Positions 1 to 7,268 are shown, counted from the first letter of the stretch. The stretch is DNA of 7,601 bases from an uncultured Saprospiraceae bacterium (GCA_937942465.1 CALDEO010000130.1:1-7601); one strand, 5' to 3'. The notes: generated by a model from the sequence alone, not told the origin. Program-made: numbers and translations.

Positions 1-2112
1 GCTTGTCTGATAGTTGATGATTTTATTCACAACTATATTAGCTTCATTTAATGTTTTTGCTGGTATTCTACCCACTGCGATCTCTAGTTCTCCGACTAGA
101 TTGCCACCGTCTTGTGTACTTAATAATGCAAAGTAATCATCTGTAGGGAAGGCATCGATAGGATCGAGACTTACCTTAGATTCATATACTGGTACTAGAC
201 TTCCAAATGGTAGACCAGGAGTGAGACCTTTATAATCATAAGAGCCATCACCAAATAACAACAGGTATCGGTAGTTAGGATTTCTGTTGTAGACCATCTT
301 TGATAGATCCCTTATTGCTGTAGGGTCAACTCTACCTGATGAGAATTCATTGTAGATACTAGTGACTTCGATAGCCTCAACTTTGATGTTATCATGATTA
401 CTTCTAAATTCTGCTAGTTTGACAGCTGCATCTTCAAATTCTTTGTAGTAAACTATAATCATGTCGGCATCAGTGATACCATGTATGTTCTGATTTGCAA
501 CTTTAGATTCAAATACAGGAGTCATAAAGTCCCCATTATTAGCGAAAGCTAAATACCTTCCTAGCTGATCTGTTTTATTATCTTTTATTCGTGCAGTTAC
601 GCCTTGTTGGCTAATATCCATTTTACGTACGCTATGCATATCTGTAACATCCCATACTTGAATATCGGATGGGGTAGTGTTGATCACATACTCCGTATTG
701 TTGGCACTTAAGCTATTGGCATCACTAAATATTAACTGGTTATTAGACAATACTAGTTTTCTACGCAATAGCAACTGTATGTAATCTAACCATCCTTCTG
801 ATGTCGCTCCCACTTCCGGGTAGGATACAGATACTGAAGGGTTGTTACCGCTTATTATTATGTTCTCGTTTATTTTGAGGTTGCTTGCGTATCTATTTTC
901 GATTTCATCTACATCAACTCTAGATAGACTTCTGCTAAAAGTGTTGCCATCTACTTGGACTCTGTAGGATGAGTTAACACTACTCCTGCCTGCAAATGAA
1001 ATTTCTAGACTTGCATCACTGCCAGCGACCACGTTGTCGGCTTTAAAGAAATCGCTAAAGTCCTGATCTCGTTCAATATTGAAGCTAGATCCAAACCATA
1101 ATTGTCCTGATCCTTGAGTAGATGCATACTGCCCAAGCAAGTTGACTCTATCTTCTTCGTGTCGCATTAAGTGATCGTAGCTGTCAGTATTATATTCAGC
1201 TTGTACATTTAGAGCAGTCTGTGTAGCAAGTCTTTTACCTGCAGAGGTATTTACTTTGAGGTATATATAATTTTCATTTGCATAAATATTCTTATCGAAT
1301 GTATACTTAGGTGATTCTAAGTCATATGACCATCTATCGGCACTTTCAGCATATATTAATATGAAGTCTTGATTATCAAATGATCCATCTGACTCTCCAC
1401 TTATCATGATAGGTATTTCTTGTAAGTCATCAGCTCTGTCCTCTATGATTGCTTGAGGTAGTCTACCGCCTTGATTTCCATATATCGATATATTTCTGGG
1501 ATCTATATCATCTATATTCTCATCTAAAGCGTCTTTTATTAATGAGTACGAGAGTTTGTGTACCCCAGTCTCGCTTATTTTAAATTTGTAGATATCTCCA
1601 GTCGCAAGTACAGACACCTCAGTGTTGGGTGGTGTCCTGTAGGCCGTATTATTGTTTTTAGGAGTTTCATTGATTATTATTTTGAAAGCATCTAACTTTT
1701 CATACAATGATCCATTTTTCCTTACGGGAATAAAACTCAGAGAACCATAAAATTGATTGCGTTCTTGTGTTACATGAGTCTGGATATCATAGTTGGCTTT
1801 AATATATTCTATAGTTTTGTCGTCATTCAACGTTATAGATGAGGCTGATTTGGTGATTATTTCCACCGATATGTCGGATTCTGTGTCCAAAGCCCATCGA
1901 TAATTGTATCTAGGGAGTTGAGGATGCTTGATATTTGCTTGTCCTTGATCGATAGACCACACTGTTAGTAGCTTATCCTGATTGGGGCTTACAAGTATCT
2001 CATTACTGTACCAATCAAGACGTTCTGTTATATTTTTAACAGATTGAGCACTAATATGTAGCGCTATTAGCGTTATAAGTGATGTTAATAATATTTTGGT
2101 ATGATATTGCAT
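1..2112 (-). CDS. porU: PorU, type IX secretion sortase (N-terminal 704 codons; C-terminal part beyond left edge)
   Basis: PorU is the outer-membrane/cell-surface gingipain-like cysteine protease of the type IX secretion system. It cuts the C-terminal sorting domain from cargo and joins the cargo to the cell surface. Seen here: an uninterrupted frame from ATG at 2112 to base 1 with no stop; an N-terminal signal peptide (hydrophobic residues about 7-20, likely cleavage after ISA-Q near residue 22); the PorU-typical GNQGGRLP motif at 211-218; GWLDYI just before residue 445; and the start of the peptidase C25 domain from about residue 550 (DADMIIVYYKEF), with LLLFGDGSYDYKG (617-629), FPTDDYFALL (655-664) and AVGRIP (679-684). 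Known homologues run to about 1,100-1,300 residues, and the catalytic His/Cys pair lies after the RIP motif, so it is outside the window and cannot be judged. The gene is transcribed away from the PorP/SprF and gldJ genes; as I recall, in Flavobacterium johnsoniae porU lies next to gldJ. The family call is secure. Confidence 0.93.
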   Translation of the reverse strand, partial: MQYHTKILLTSLITLIALHISAQSVKNITERLDWYSNEILVSPNQDKLLTVWSIDQGQANIKHPQLPRYNYRWALDTESDISVEIITKSASSITLNDDKTIEYIKANYDIQTHVTQERNQFYGSLSFIPVRKNGSLYEKLDAFKIIINETPKNNNTAYRTPPNTEVSVLATGDIYKFKISETGVHKLSYSLIKDALDENIDDIDPRNISIYGNQGGRLPQAIIEDRADDLQEIPIMISGESDGSFDNQDFILIYAESADRWSYDLESPKYTFDKNIYANENYIYLKVNTSAGKRLATQTALNVQAEYNTDSYDHLMRHEEDRVNLLGQYASTQGSGQLWFGSSFNIERDQDFSDFFKADNVVAGSDASLEISFAGRSSVNSSYRVQVDGNTFSRSLSRVDVDEIENRYASNLKINENIIISGNNPSVSVSYPEVGATSEGWLDYIQLLLRRKLVLSNNQLIFSDANSLSANNTEYVINTTPSDIQVWDVTDMHSVRKMDISQQGVTARIKDNKTDQLGRYLAFANNGDFMTPVFESKVANQNIHGITDADMIIVYYKEFEDAAVKLAEFRSNHDNIKVEAIEVTSIYNEFSSGRVDPTAIRDLSKMVYNRNPNYRYLLLFGDGSYDYKGLTPGLPFGSLVPVYESKVSLDPIDAFPTDDYFALLSTQDGGNLVGELEIAVGRIPAKTLNEANIVVNKIINYQTS

Positions 2113-2126
2113 GTAAAAGTATTAGT

Positions 2127-2140
2127 GATCAGTAATGATC
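2127..2140. repeat. Short inverted repeat in the porU/PorP-family divergent gap
   Basis: GATCA, four bases, TGATC: a perfect 5-bp inverted repeat 15 bases upstream of the porU start, in the gap between two divergent T9SS genes. A second small symmetry, CGTT-ACCAA-AACG, lies at 2146-2158. Either could be an operator, but both are short enough to occur by chance. No convincing pair of -33 and -7 promoter elements was found for either gene. The nearest partial matches are TATCTTTA on the minus strand (2167-2160) for porU and GATCTTTG on the plus strand (2189-2196), each one base off the TAnnTTTG element. Confidence 0.25.
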
Positions 2141-2186
2141 TTATTCGTTACCAAAACGTTAAAGATATAGAACTATTGCGATTTTT

Positions 2187-3236
2187 TTGATCTTTGTAAA
2201 AAGTGTCTCATTGAATACAGAACCAAGAAAAAATAAGAACCTAGTCACAATAATAATAGCATTAATGCTTTGTGGGCAAGTTTTGTTTGCTCAAGATCCT
2301 GTGTTTAGTCAGTTTTATAATGCACCACTTACAGTTAATCCTGCTTTCGCGGGAATCTCTGATAACCCAGTAGTAAGTCTTACTTATAGAAATCAATGGC
2401 CTAACTTAGGTAATGTATATACAACATATAATGCGTCCTATGATCAATTTGTTGATAAATACAATAGTGGGGTAGGCTTTGGGATTTTATCAGACAATCA
2501 GGGTGATGGTAGTTTAAAATCATTAAAGATCTCTGGTATGTACTCGTATGGTGTTAAGATCAATCGAGATTATCAATTGAAGATAGGAGGTGGATTAGGG
2601 TTTGTACAACAACGTATAGATTGGTCTAAACTTATATTTGGTAATCAGATCGATAAAGCTGATGGCATCATTACGCAGGGAGGCTCAGTGATCCCATCCA
2701 ATGAAAACAATAATGGTATTAACTCTATAAGTTATGTAGATATATCTGCGGGCTTCTTGTTTACAGGTCCTTTATATTATGTAGGTGTATCCATTGACCA
2801 CTTGAATTCTCCCGAGCAGTCATTTTTAGAGTCTGATCGCTCCAATAGTAACTTGCCGGCAAGGTTTTCTATACATGGTGGTTATCAAATAAACTTTGAT
2901 CGTGGCAATAAACGTGATGAGGGATCGTTTATTACACCTAACTTGTTATTTGAGAAACAAGGAGATTTTTATCAAATCAACGCAGGAGCATACACCTCAA
3001 TTAAAAGTATTTTTGTAGGTCTATGGTATCGCAACGCTTGGAGCAATAATGATGCGTTAATCGCATCTGTAGGTGTAAAGCAAGGTCCTTTTAAAATTGG
3101 TTACAGTTTTGATTATACTATTTCAGAGCTCAGTATTGGGTCTGGAGGGAGTCATGAGATTGGTCTTTTGATCAATCTTTACGGGCTTAAGAGCAAGAAA
3201 TCTAAGCTTAATGACTGTCTTTCTTTGTTCCGTTAA
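2187..3236 (+). CDS. PorP/SprF family type IX secretion system membrane protein
   Basis: This protein belongs to the PorP/SprF family of outer-membrane beta-barrel proteins, which partner with T9SS and gliding components (SprF with the SprB adhesin, PorP with the secretion apparatus). The hallmark is the mature N-terminus DPVFSQFYNAPLTVNPAFAG (residues 37-56) directly after a signal peptide (basic 14-18, hydrophobic about 19-34, cleavage around FAQ-D). The rest alternates short aromatic and glycine-rich strands, as expected of a barrel, for example GIGILSDNQ-like and YQLKIGGGLGFV segments. The length, about 340-349 residues, is normal for the family. The start is uncertain. The frame opens after TAA at 2160 and has no upstream ATG. 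TTG at 2187 gives 349 residues. TTG at 2211 gives a more ordinary 28-residue signal peptide. ATG at 2265 would cut into the signal peptide and is unlikely. Which paralogue this is (PorP or an SprF) cannot be told from sequence alone, so no symbol is given. It lies 99 bases before the gldJ start with no evident terminator between, so the two may be co-transcribed. Confidence 0.9.
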   Translation: MIFVKSVSLNTEPRKNKNLVTIIIALMLCGQVLFAQDPVFSQFYNAPLTVNPAFAGISDNPVVSLTYRNQWPNLGNVYTTYNASYDQFVDKYNSGVGFGILSDNQGDGSLKSLKISGMYSYGVKINRDYQLKIGGGLGFVQQRIDWSKLIFGNQIDKADGIITQGGSVIPSNENNNGINSISYVDISAGFLFTGPLYYVGVSIDHLNSPEQSFLESDRSNSNLPARFSIHGGYQINFDRGNKRDEGSFITPNLLFEKQGDFYQINAGAYTSIKSIFVGLWYRNAWSNNDALIASVGVKQGPFKIGYSFDYTISELSIGSGGSHEIGLLINLYGLKSKKSKLNDCLSLFR

Positions 3237-3241
3237 ATTTG

Positions 3242-3257
3242 TGGAATAATTTATGCT
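3242..3257 (+). promoter_or_regulatory. Weak sigma-54-like -24/-12 element upstream of gldJ
   Basis: TGGAATAATTTATGCT has the GG-N10-GC spacing required for RpoN promoters, starting six bases after the stop of the PorP/SprF-family gene. It departs from the TGGCAC-N5-TTGC consensus at three informative positions. In AT-rich DNA a bare GG-N10-GC is fairly common, so this is a tentative call, listed mainly because a much better match stands at 7215-7230. Confidence 0.2.
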
Positions 3258-3303
3258 TTTATAATTTGATGAGAAATCTAGCGTAATGAGTTAGTTTTTT
3301 GTA

Positions 3304-3311
3304 TATATTTG
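3304..3311 (+). promoter_or_regulatory. gldJ: Bacteroidota -7 element (TAnnTTTG) upstream of gldJ
   Basis: TATATTTG is an exact match to the Bacteroidota housekeeping -7 element TAnnTTTG. It would start transcription about seven bases downstream (near 3318), leaving a leader of roughly 18 bases to the ATG at 3336. No TTTG is seen at the usual 19-base distance upstream; the nearest is 3265-3268, too far away. The element overlaps the alternative TTG start at 3309, which supports the ATG at 3336. Confidence 0.45.
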
Positions 3312-3335
3312 GAATTCTTAAAATTGATCTTACTA

Positions 3336-4841
3336 ATGAAGAATTATTTTTTAGCACTAATCTGTATTTTTTCAACTTCAATGTTGATGACATCTTGTAG
3401 TAAAGGCGACGGTGAGAGGTCGTCAGCAACTGGATGGAAGTACAATGACCCTGAATGGGGTGGATTCGAGAAAAAAGACTACGAAGGACAAGTTAACGGT
3501 CCTAATCTAGTCCTTGTAGAAGGTGGTACGTTCTCTATGGGACTTACCGAAGAAGATGTATCCTTTGAATGGAACAATGTTCCTAGAAGAGTTACAGTAT
3601 CTTCTTTCTATATGGATGAGACGGAAGTTTCTAATATTGACTGGAAAGAATATCTAGACTGGACAAGACGTACTTATAAGTCTTATCCTCAAGTATGGAG
3701 AGAGGCATTACCTGATACTCTAGTATGGAGAGAGGAGTTAGCTTTTAACGAGCCACTTGTAGAAACATACTTCAGACACCCATCGTATGATGAGTATCCT
3801 GTAGTAGGTGTTAACTGGAATCAAGCGAATGAATTCTGTAAATGGAGATCCAACAGAGTGAATGAAATGATTCTAATAGAGAAAGGAATACTTAACTTAA
3901 ACACCAATCAAATAGATTCAGACAATTTTGATACTAAATCATATTTGGCTGGACAATATCAAGGTGATGTTAGAAAAAACATTCCTGATCTACAGACTGG
4001 TGGAGAAAGACAAGTAGAATTTGATGATGGTATCATGTTACCTGATTATAGATTGCCTACAGAGGCTGAGTGGGAATATGCTGCTCTTGCTTTACAAGGA
4101 AATCAGAATACTAGAAAAGATGAAAATATCACGGATAGAAGAATCTACCCATGGAATGGACGTACTGCTAGATACCAGAAGAGAAATGGTAACCAAGGTA
4201 AAATCTTAGCTAACTTTAAAAGAGGTAGAGGAGATTATATGGGTATGTCAGGTAACTTAAATGATCATGCGTCAAGTACTGGTCCTGTAAGAAGCTTCTT
4301 CCCTAATGATTTTGGTTTATACAATATGTCAGGTAATGTAAGTGAGTGGACAGCTGACGTTTACAGACCTTTGACAAGTATGACATTGAGTGATGCAGAA
4401 AACCATGATTTGAATCCATATAGAGGAAACAAGTTCTCTGAAATTATTCTTGATGAAGACGGTAGAGCTGCTGAAAAAGATAGCTTAGGTAGACTTCAAT
4501 ACAGAATGGTAGAAGATGACGAAGTAGCTGAAAGAGAAAATTATAAAAGTGGAAACGTTGTTGATTACAAAGATGGTGACAACAAAGAGTTTGTTTCTTA
4601 TGGATATGGTGAGTATACATTGATCAATGATAGTGTAAGAGTTATCAAAGGTGGATCTTGGGCTGATAGATTATACTGGTTGTCTCCAGGTGCTAGAAGG
4701 TTTAAAGATGAAGCAAAAGCTGATAAGACTTTAGGTTTTAGATGTGCAATGATTAGAGTAGGAGGACCTGCTGGTAACGAAGATACTGGTGGTAATGAAT
4801 TTAAAGAAGGTGGTCGTAAGATCCAGAGAAGATATAAATAA
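3336..4841 (+). CDS. gldJ: GldJ, gliding motility / type IX secretion lipoprotein
   Basis: GldJ is an outer-membrane lipoprotein needed for gliding and, in Flavobacterium johnsoniae, for T9SS function. It has a formylglycine-generating-enzyme/sulfatase-modifying (SUMF1) fold but no known enzyme activity. Using the ATG at 3336, the 501-residue protein begins with a lipoprotein signal peptide ending in lipobox LMTSC, with Cys21 as the lipidation site. It continues with the GldJ/GldK-type TGWKYNDPEWGGFE (32-45) and the SUMF1 motifs: VEGGTFSMG (61-69), YPVVGVNW, RLPTEAEWEYAA (239-250), NMSGNVSEW (330-338), KGGSW (438-442) and LGFRCA (466-471). The frame stays open back to TTG at 3309, but that start adds nine residues ahead of the signal peptide and sits on a promoter-like element. 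The protein is somewhat shorter than F. johnsoniae GldJ (about 560). GldK is the main alternative, but the LPDTLVWRE segment and the neighbouring murF favour GldJ. Arginine codons are mostly AGA, suggesting strong expression. Confidence 0.93.
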   Translation: MKNYFLALICIFSTSMLMTSCSKGDGERSSATGWKYNDPEWGGFEKKDYEGQVNGPNLVLVEGGTFSMGLTEEDVSFEWNNVPRRVTVSSFYMDETEVSNIDWKEYLDWTRRTYKSYPQVWREALPDTLVWREELAFNEPLVETYFRHPSYDEYPVVGVNWNQANEFCKWRSNRVNEMILIEKGILNLNTNQIDSDNFDTKSYLAGQYQGDVRKNIPDLQTGGERQVEFDDGIMLPDYRLPTEAEWEYAALALQGNQNTRKDENITDRRIYPWNGRTARYQKRNGNQGKILANFKRGRGDYMGMSGNLNDHASSTGPVRSFFPNDFGLYNMSGNVSEWTADVYRPLTSMTLSDAENHDLNPYRGNKFSEIILDEDGRAAEKDSLGRLQYRMVEDDEVAERENYKSGNVVDYKDGDNKEFVSYGYGEYTLINDSVRVIKGGSWADRLYWLSPGARRFKDEAKADKTLGFRCAMIRVGGPAGNEDTGGNEFKEGGRKIQRRYK

Positions 4842-4864
4842 GCGAATGCTTTAAATAAATAAGT

Positions 4865-4899
4865 AATGCCTTTGTAGAGAAATTTACAAAGGCATTTTT
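4865..4899 (+). terminator. Intrinsic terminator after gldJ
   Basis: AATGCCTTTGTA (4865-4876) pairs perfectly over 12 bp with TACAAAGGCATT (4885-4896) around an 8-base loop, and the stem runs into TTTTT (4895-4899). It starts 24 bases after the gldJ stop codon. The T-run ends nine bases before the murF ATG, which is unusually close for two adjacent same-strand genes. Confidence 0.88.
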
Positions 4900-4908
4900 A
4901 ATTAAATC

Positions 4909-6180
4909 ATGGAAATAAACAAAATATATCAAGCTTTTTTATTGACTTCTGGTATCTGCACGGATACCAGGAAGATTAAATCTGATAGTATGTTTTTTGC
5001 CCTAAAGGGCGAAAACTTTAATGGTAACAAGTATGCAGAAAAGGCTCTTGGGAATGGCGCATTATATGCTGTAGTGGATGACCCAGAAGTTGTGTTGTCT
5101 TCACAGTATATCTTAGTCAGTGATGTTTTAGAATGTTTGCAAGGTTTAGCTAGTTTTCATCGTCTCCAATTTAAAGGGACGGTTATTGCACTTACGGGTA
5201 GTAATGGCAAGACTACATGTAAAGAGTTAATCGCGGCCGTGCTGAAATCGAAATTTCAGATAACTTGTACTATTGGTAATCTTAACAACCATATAGGAGT
5301 ACCGCTGACATTGTTGTCAGCAAGTGTAGACGATGATTTCATTATTGTTGAAATGGGAGCCAATCATCAATTAGAAATTGAGGCATTGTGTAATATAGCA
5401 CATCCTGACTTTGGATTGATAACCAATATAGGAAAGGCACACCTTGAAGGTTTTGGAGGAGTAGAAGGTGTAATTAAAGGTAAATATGAGATGTATCATT
5501 ACTTAAAGAGTAATGATCGAAGTGTTTTTGCAAATCAAGATGATGCTCTATTGGTAAACCTGTTGGATAACTATCAAAAGGTAGTTTTTTATAATAAAGA
5601 GGGTAAAACTCAAAATAGAGGAGAGTTCTATCTTAAATTTCAATATAAGGGTGAAATATTTGATACTCACTTAATCGGTGATTTTCAATTGGAAAATATA
5701 AGTCTAGCAATTGCAATAGGAGAGTATTTTAATGTAGGTATAGTTGAAATAAGTAAAGCGATAAATAATTACATACCATCTAATAATAGGTCTCAAATAA
5801 TAAAACAGAGTGGGGTAGACTTTATCCTCGACGCTTATAATGCAAACCCCACGAGTATGAGAGCTAGTATTATTGCATTCAAGAGTTTGGATTATAAGAA
5901 TAAATGCTTTGTAATTGGAGATATGTTAGAACTCGGATCGTATGCACATGAGGAACACCTTAAGATTGCTCAAATGTTTGACGAGTCAGAGTTAGGCAAT
6001 GTTGTATTTATTGGGGCAGTTTTTAAGCATGTTCTTAATACCAATATTTATAAAGTATATAGTAGTGTCATTGATGCAAAAACTCAAATAGAAAACCTAA
6101 TCCAGTTGGCGGATGCATTATTACTTAAAGGATCACGAGGTTTGAGATTAGAAGAGGTGCTGGATTTAAATAAAGGCTAG
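4909..6180 (+). CDS. murF: MurF, UDP-N-acetylmuramoyl-tripeptide--D-alanyl-D-alanine ligase
   Basis: MurF is the cytoplasmic Mur ligase that adds D-Ala-D-Ala to UDP-MurNAc-tripeptide using ATP, the last soluble step in making the peptidoglycan precursor. The 423-residue protein shows the three Mur-ligase domains. The N-terminal substrate domain has TDTRKIKSDSMFFALKG (18-34). The central ATPase has P-loop GSNGKTT (97-103), GNLNNHIGVPLT (123-134), EMGA (148-151), NIGKAHLEGFG (173-183) and IKGKYE, where Lys190 matches the carbamylated lysine. The C-terminal domain has NNRSQ (292-296), DAYNANPTSM (308-317), GDMLELG (337-343) and LLLKGSRGLRLEEV (404-417). The DAYNANP and GDMLELG motifs separate MurF from MurC, D and E. 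Length is slightly short of E. coli MurF (452) but normal for Bacteroidota. The ATG follows the gldJ terminator by nine bases, so expression depends on read-through or a promoter close to or inside the hairpin. Its 3' end overlaps the convergent gene by 15 bp. Confidence 0.96.
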   Translation: MEINKIYQAFLLTSGICTDTRKIKSDSMFFALKGENFNGNKYAEKALGNGALYAVVDDPEVVLSSQYILVSDVLECLQGLASFHRLQFKGTVIALTGSNGKTTCKELIAAVLKSKFQITCTIGNLNNHIGVPLTLLSASVDDDFIIVEMGANHQLEIEALCNIAHPDFGLITNIGKAHLEGFGGVEGVIKGKYEMYHYLKSNDRSVFANQDDALLVNLLDNYQKVVFYNKEGKTQNRGEFYLKFQYKGEIFDTHLIGDFQLENISLAIAIGEYFNVGIVEISKAINNYIPSNNRSQIIKQSGVDFILDAYNANPTSMRASIIAFKSLDYKNKCFVIGDMLELGSYAHEEHLKIAQMFDESELGNVVFIGAVFKHVLNTNIYKVYSSVIDAKTQIENLIQLADALLLKGSRGLRLEEVLDLNKG

Positions 6181-7131
6181 TAGACGTTCTGGAATTTCAT
6201 CTTGACATACTTTTTGATAATCACTTTGAGAGACAGGTATATATTTATATTTATTATCAGCGATAGAAGATCTGAACCAGATTTTATCCGTTATTGTGCT
6301 TTTGATGAAAGTGTAGTCATGCTCCAAATCTGATGATTGAAGTAAGACCTCTTTAGTGTTGGTAGTTGATGAAGGGTCCTCATATTCATTGAGATTACTT
6401 CCTTCAAGGAAATACCAAATACAATCAGCTATTATTTCTGATTCGGCTAAAGAAGCGTTATCCTCAAATCCATGAAACCTTAATAGTTTCATGTTTGAAG
6501 TAGTACCACAAATTTTTAATGTTTTACATAAGTCTTCAGAAAATAATCCATTGATGTTGGCACCCGAATTTGAAGATATTTCTGACCGTTTAAGGATGTT
6601 AAGATTGCAGTCAATGTATTCTTGATTACGGAATGCAAGTTCTATTAAATCTGAATTGTATTTTAATTCACCCAATCCTAAGTCCAATGGATTGGTTTTG
6701 TTTGCGTCAACAAACGATAGGTGCCTCTGAAATCCGAGGTTTAAATATTCGATGTGATCAGATATTTGAAAATTTGAATTGAGAGAGCAAATTGCTTTAT
6801 TAGATTTGTTGATGTTATTAAGTTTGAAATCATTAAACCCGATCATTATTATTGAATATTCAGATTCGATTAATGATGCAATTGATTCTTCTAGTTTTTT
6901 GTTGTTTGGACAATTAAGTGAGCCAATATAAAATAAATCAGCCTTCAATAATTGCTTACTTAGGCCTAGTAAACGCTTAATTGTTGTTTTAGATGTGTGA
7001 TTGCCATCGTCTATTAATAAAAAACTATTATTCTTTTTGTCATTGGATGTCTTAGTCTTGACAGACCCGAACATCATAGAATTAGCTTCTAAGTTGTGTA
7101 ATTGCTGTGATTCCAAATTAAAATAATCCAT
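6166..7131 (-). CDS. Arginase-fold (formimidoylglutamase-like) protein, probable inactive member
   Basis: I read this 321-residue protein as a diverged member of the arginase/ureohydrolase superfamily, closest to the Bacteroidota proteins usually named formimidoylglutamase. Landmarks fitting that family are YLNLGFQRHLSFVDA (129-143), LGLGELKYN (151-159), ANINGLFSEDLCKTLKICG (191-209), AESEIIADCIWYFLEG (229-244) and the C-terminal pattern YTFIKSTITDKIWF (273-286), IPVSQSDY (298-305) and EIPERLL (312-318). Active enzymes bind two Mn ions through GGxHD-, DxHxD- and SxDxDxxDP-type motifs. Here the aligned places read MIGFNDF (96-102), SLNSNFQI (116-123) and DCNLNILKRSE (174-184), so most acidic and His ligands are missing. 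There is no signal peptide, so it is probably cytoplasmic. I infer a non-catalytic, perhaps structural or ligand-sensing, role. Family assignment is from memory of motif patterns, not a search. ATG 7131 is kept because the N-terminus resembles the family; Met19/Met20 are possible alternatives. As I recall, relatives lie near gldK in some flavobacteria. Confidence 0.7.
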   Translation of the reverse strand: MDYFNLESQQLHNLEANSMMFGSVKTKTSNDKKNNSFLLIDDGNHTSKTTIKRLLGLSKQLLKADLFYIGSLNCPNNKKLEESIASLIESEYSIIMIGFNDFKLNNINKSNKAICSLNSNFQISDHIEYLNLGFQRHLSFVDANKTNPLDLGLGELKYNSDLIELAFRNQEYIDCNLNILKRSEISSNSGANINGLFSEDLCKTLKICGTTSNMKLLRFHGFEDNASLAESEIIADCIWYFLEGSNLNEYEDPSSTTNTKEVLLQSSDLEHDYTFIKSTITDKIWFRSSIADNKYKYIPVSQSDYQKVCQDEIPERLLAFI

Positions 7132-7135
7132 AGTT

Positions 7136-7143
7136 CAAAACTA
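7136..7143 (-). promoter_or_regulatory. Candidate -7 element for the minus-strand arginase-fold gene
   Basis: On the minus strand this reads TAGTTTTG, an exact TAnnTTTG match, but it ends only four bases before the ATG at 7131. If used, transcription would begin at or just inside the start codon, making the message leaderless or pointing to the later Met19/Met20 start. No TTTG is present 19 bases upstream, so it may be a chance match. Confidence 0.25.
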
Positions 7144-7214
7144 AACATTAATTTTTATTGTAATGTAGAAATGATTGTAAATCGGAAAGTTAAGTAAGAA
7201 TAAGTACGTGTTAT

Positions 7215-7230
7215 TGGCATGAATCTTGCA
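7215..7230 (+). promoter_or_regulatory. Sigma-54 (RpoN) -24/-12 promoter
   Basis: TGGCATGAATCTTGCA matches the RpoN consensus TGGCACRNNNNTTGCW at every specified position except one (T for C at position 6), with exact GG-N10-GC spacing. Transcription would begin near 7241, giving a leader of about 250 bases to the ATG at 7492, unless it serves a small RNA or leader peptide in between. RpoN promoters need an AAA+ enhancer-binding activator, so this predicts signal-dependent control. No obvious paired enhancer site was identified upstream. Confidence 0.6.
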
Positions 7231-7268
7231 TTTTTTAACTTAATAGATAAAAAAGATCGCGTTGGTAT

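Noticed and set aside
3692..3735. 14-base direct repeat AGTATGGAGAGAGG (3692 and 3722) within gldJ
   Set aside because: It encodes the two VWRE segments around LPDTL, which as I recall is normal GldJ sequence, so it is explained by protein conservation and not by a mobile or regulatory repeat.
4021..4209. 62-codon plus-strand frame inside gldJ
   Set aside because: It lies wholly within the conserved SUMF1 region of gldJ in another frame and has no recognisable motif or start context; it is a shadow of the real gene.
7230..7253. TTTTTTA ... TAAAAAA inverted repeat
   Set aside because: Seven A-T pairs only, in a very AT-rich stretch; expected by chance and thermodynamically weak.
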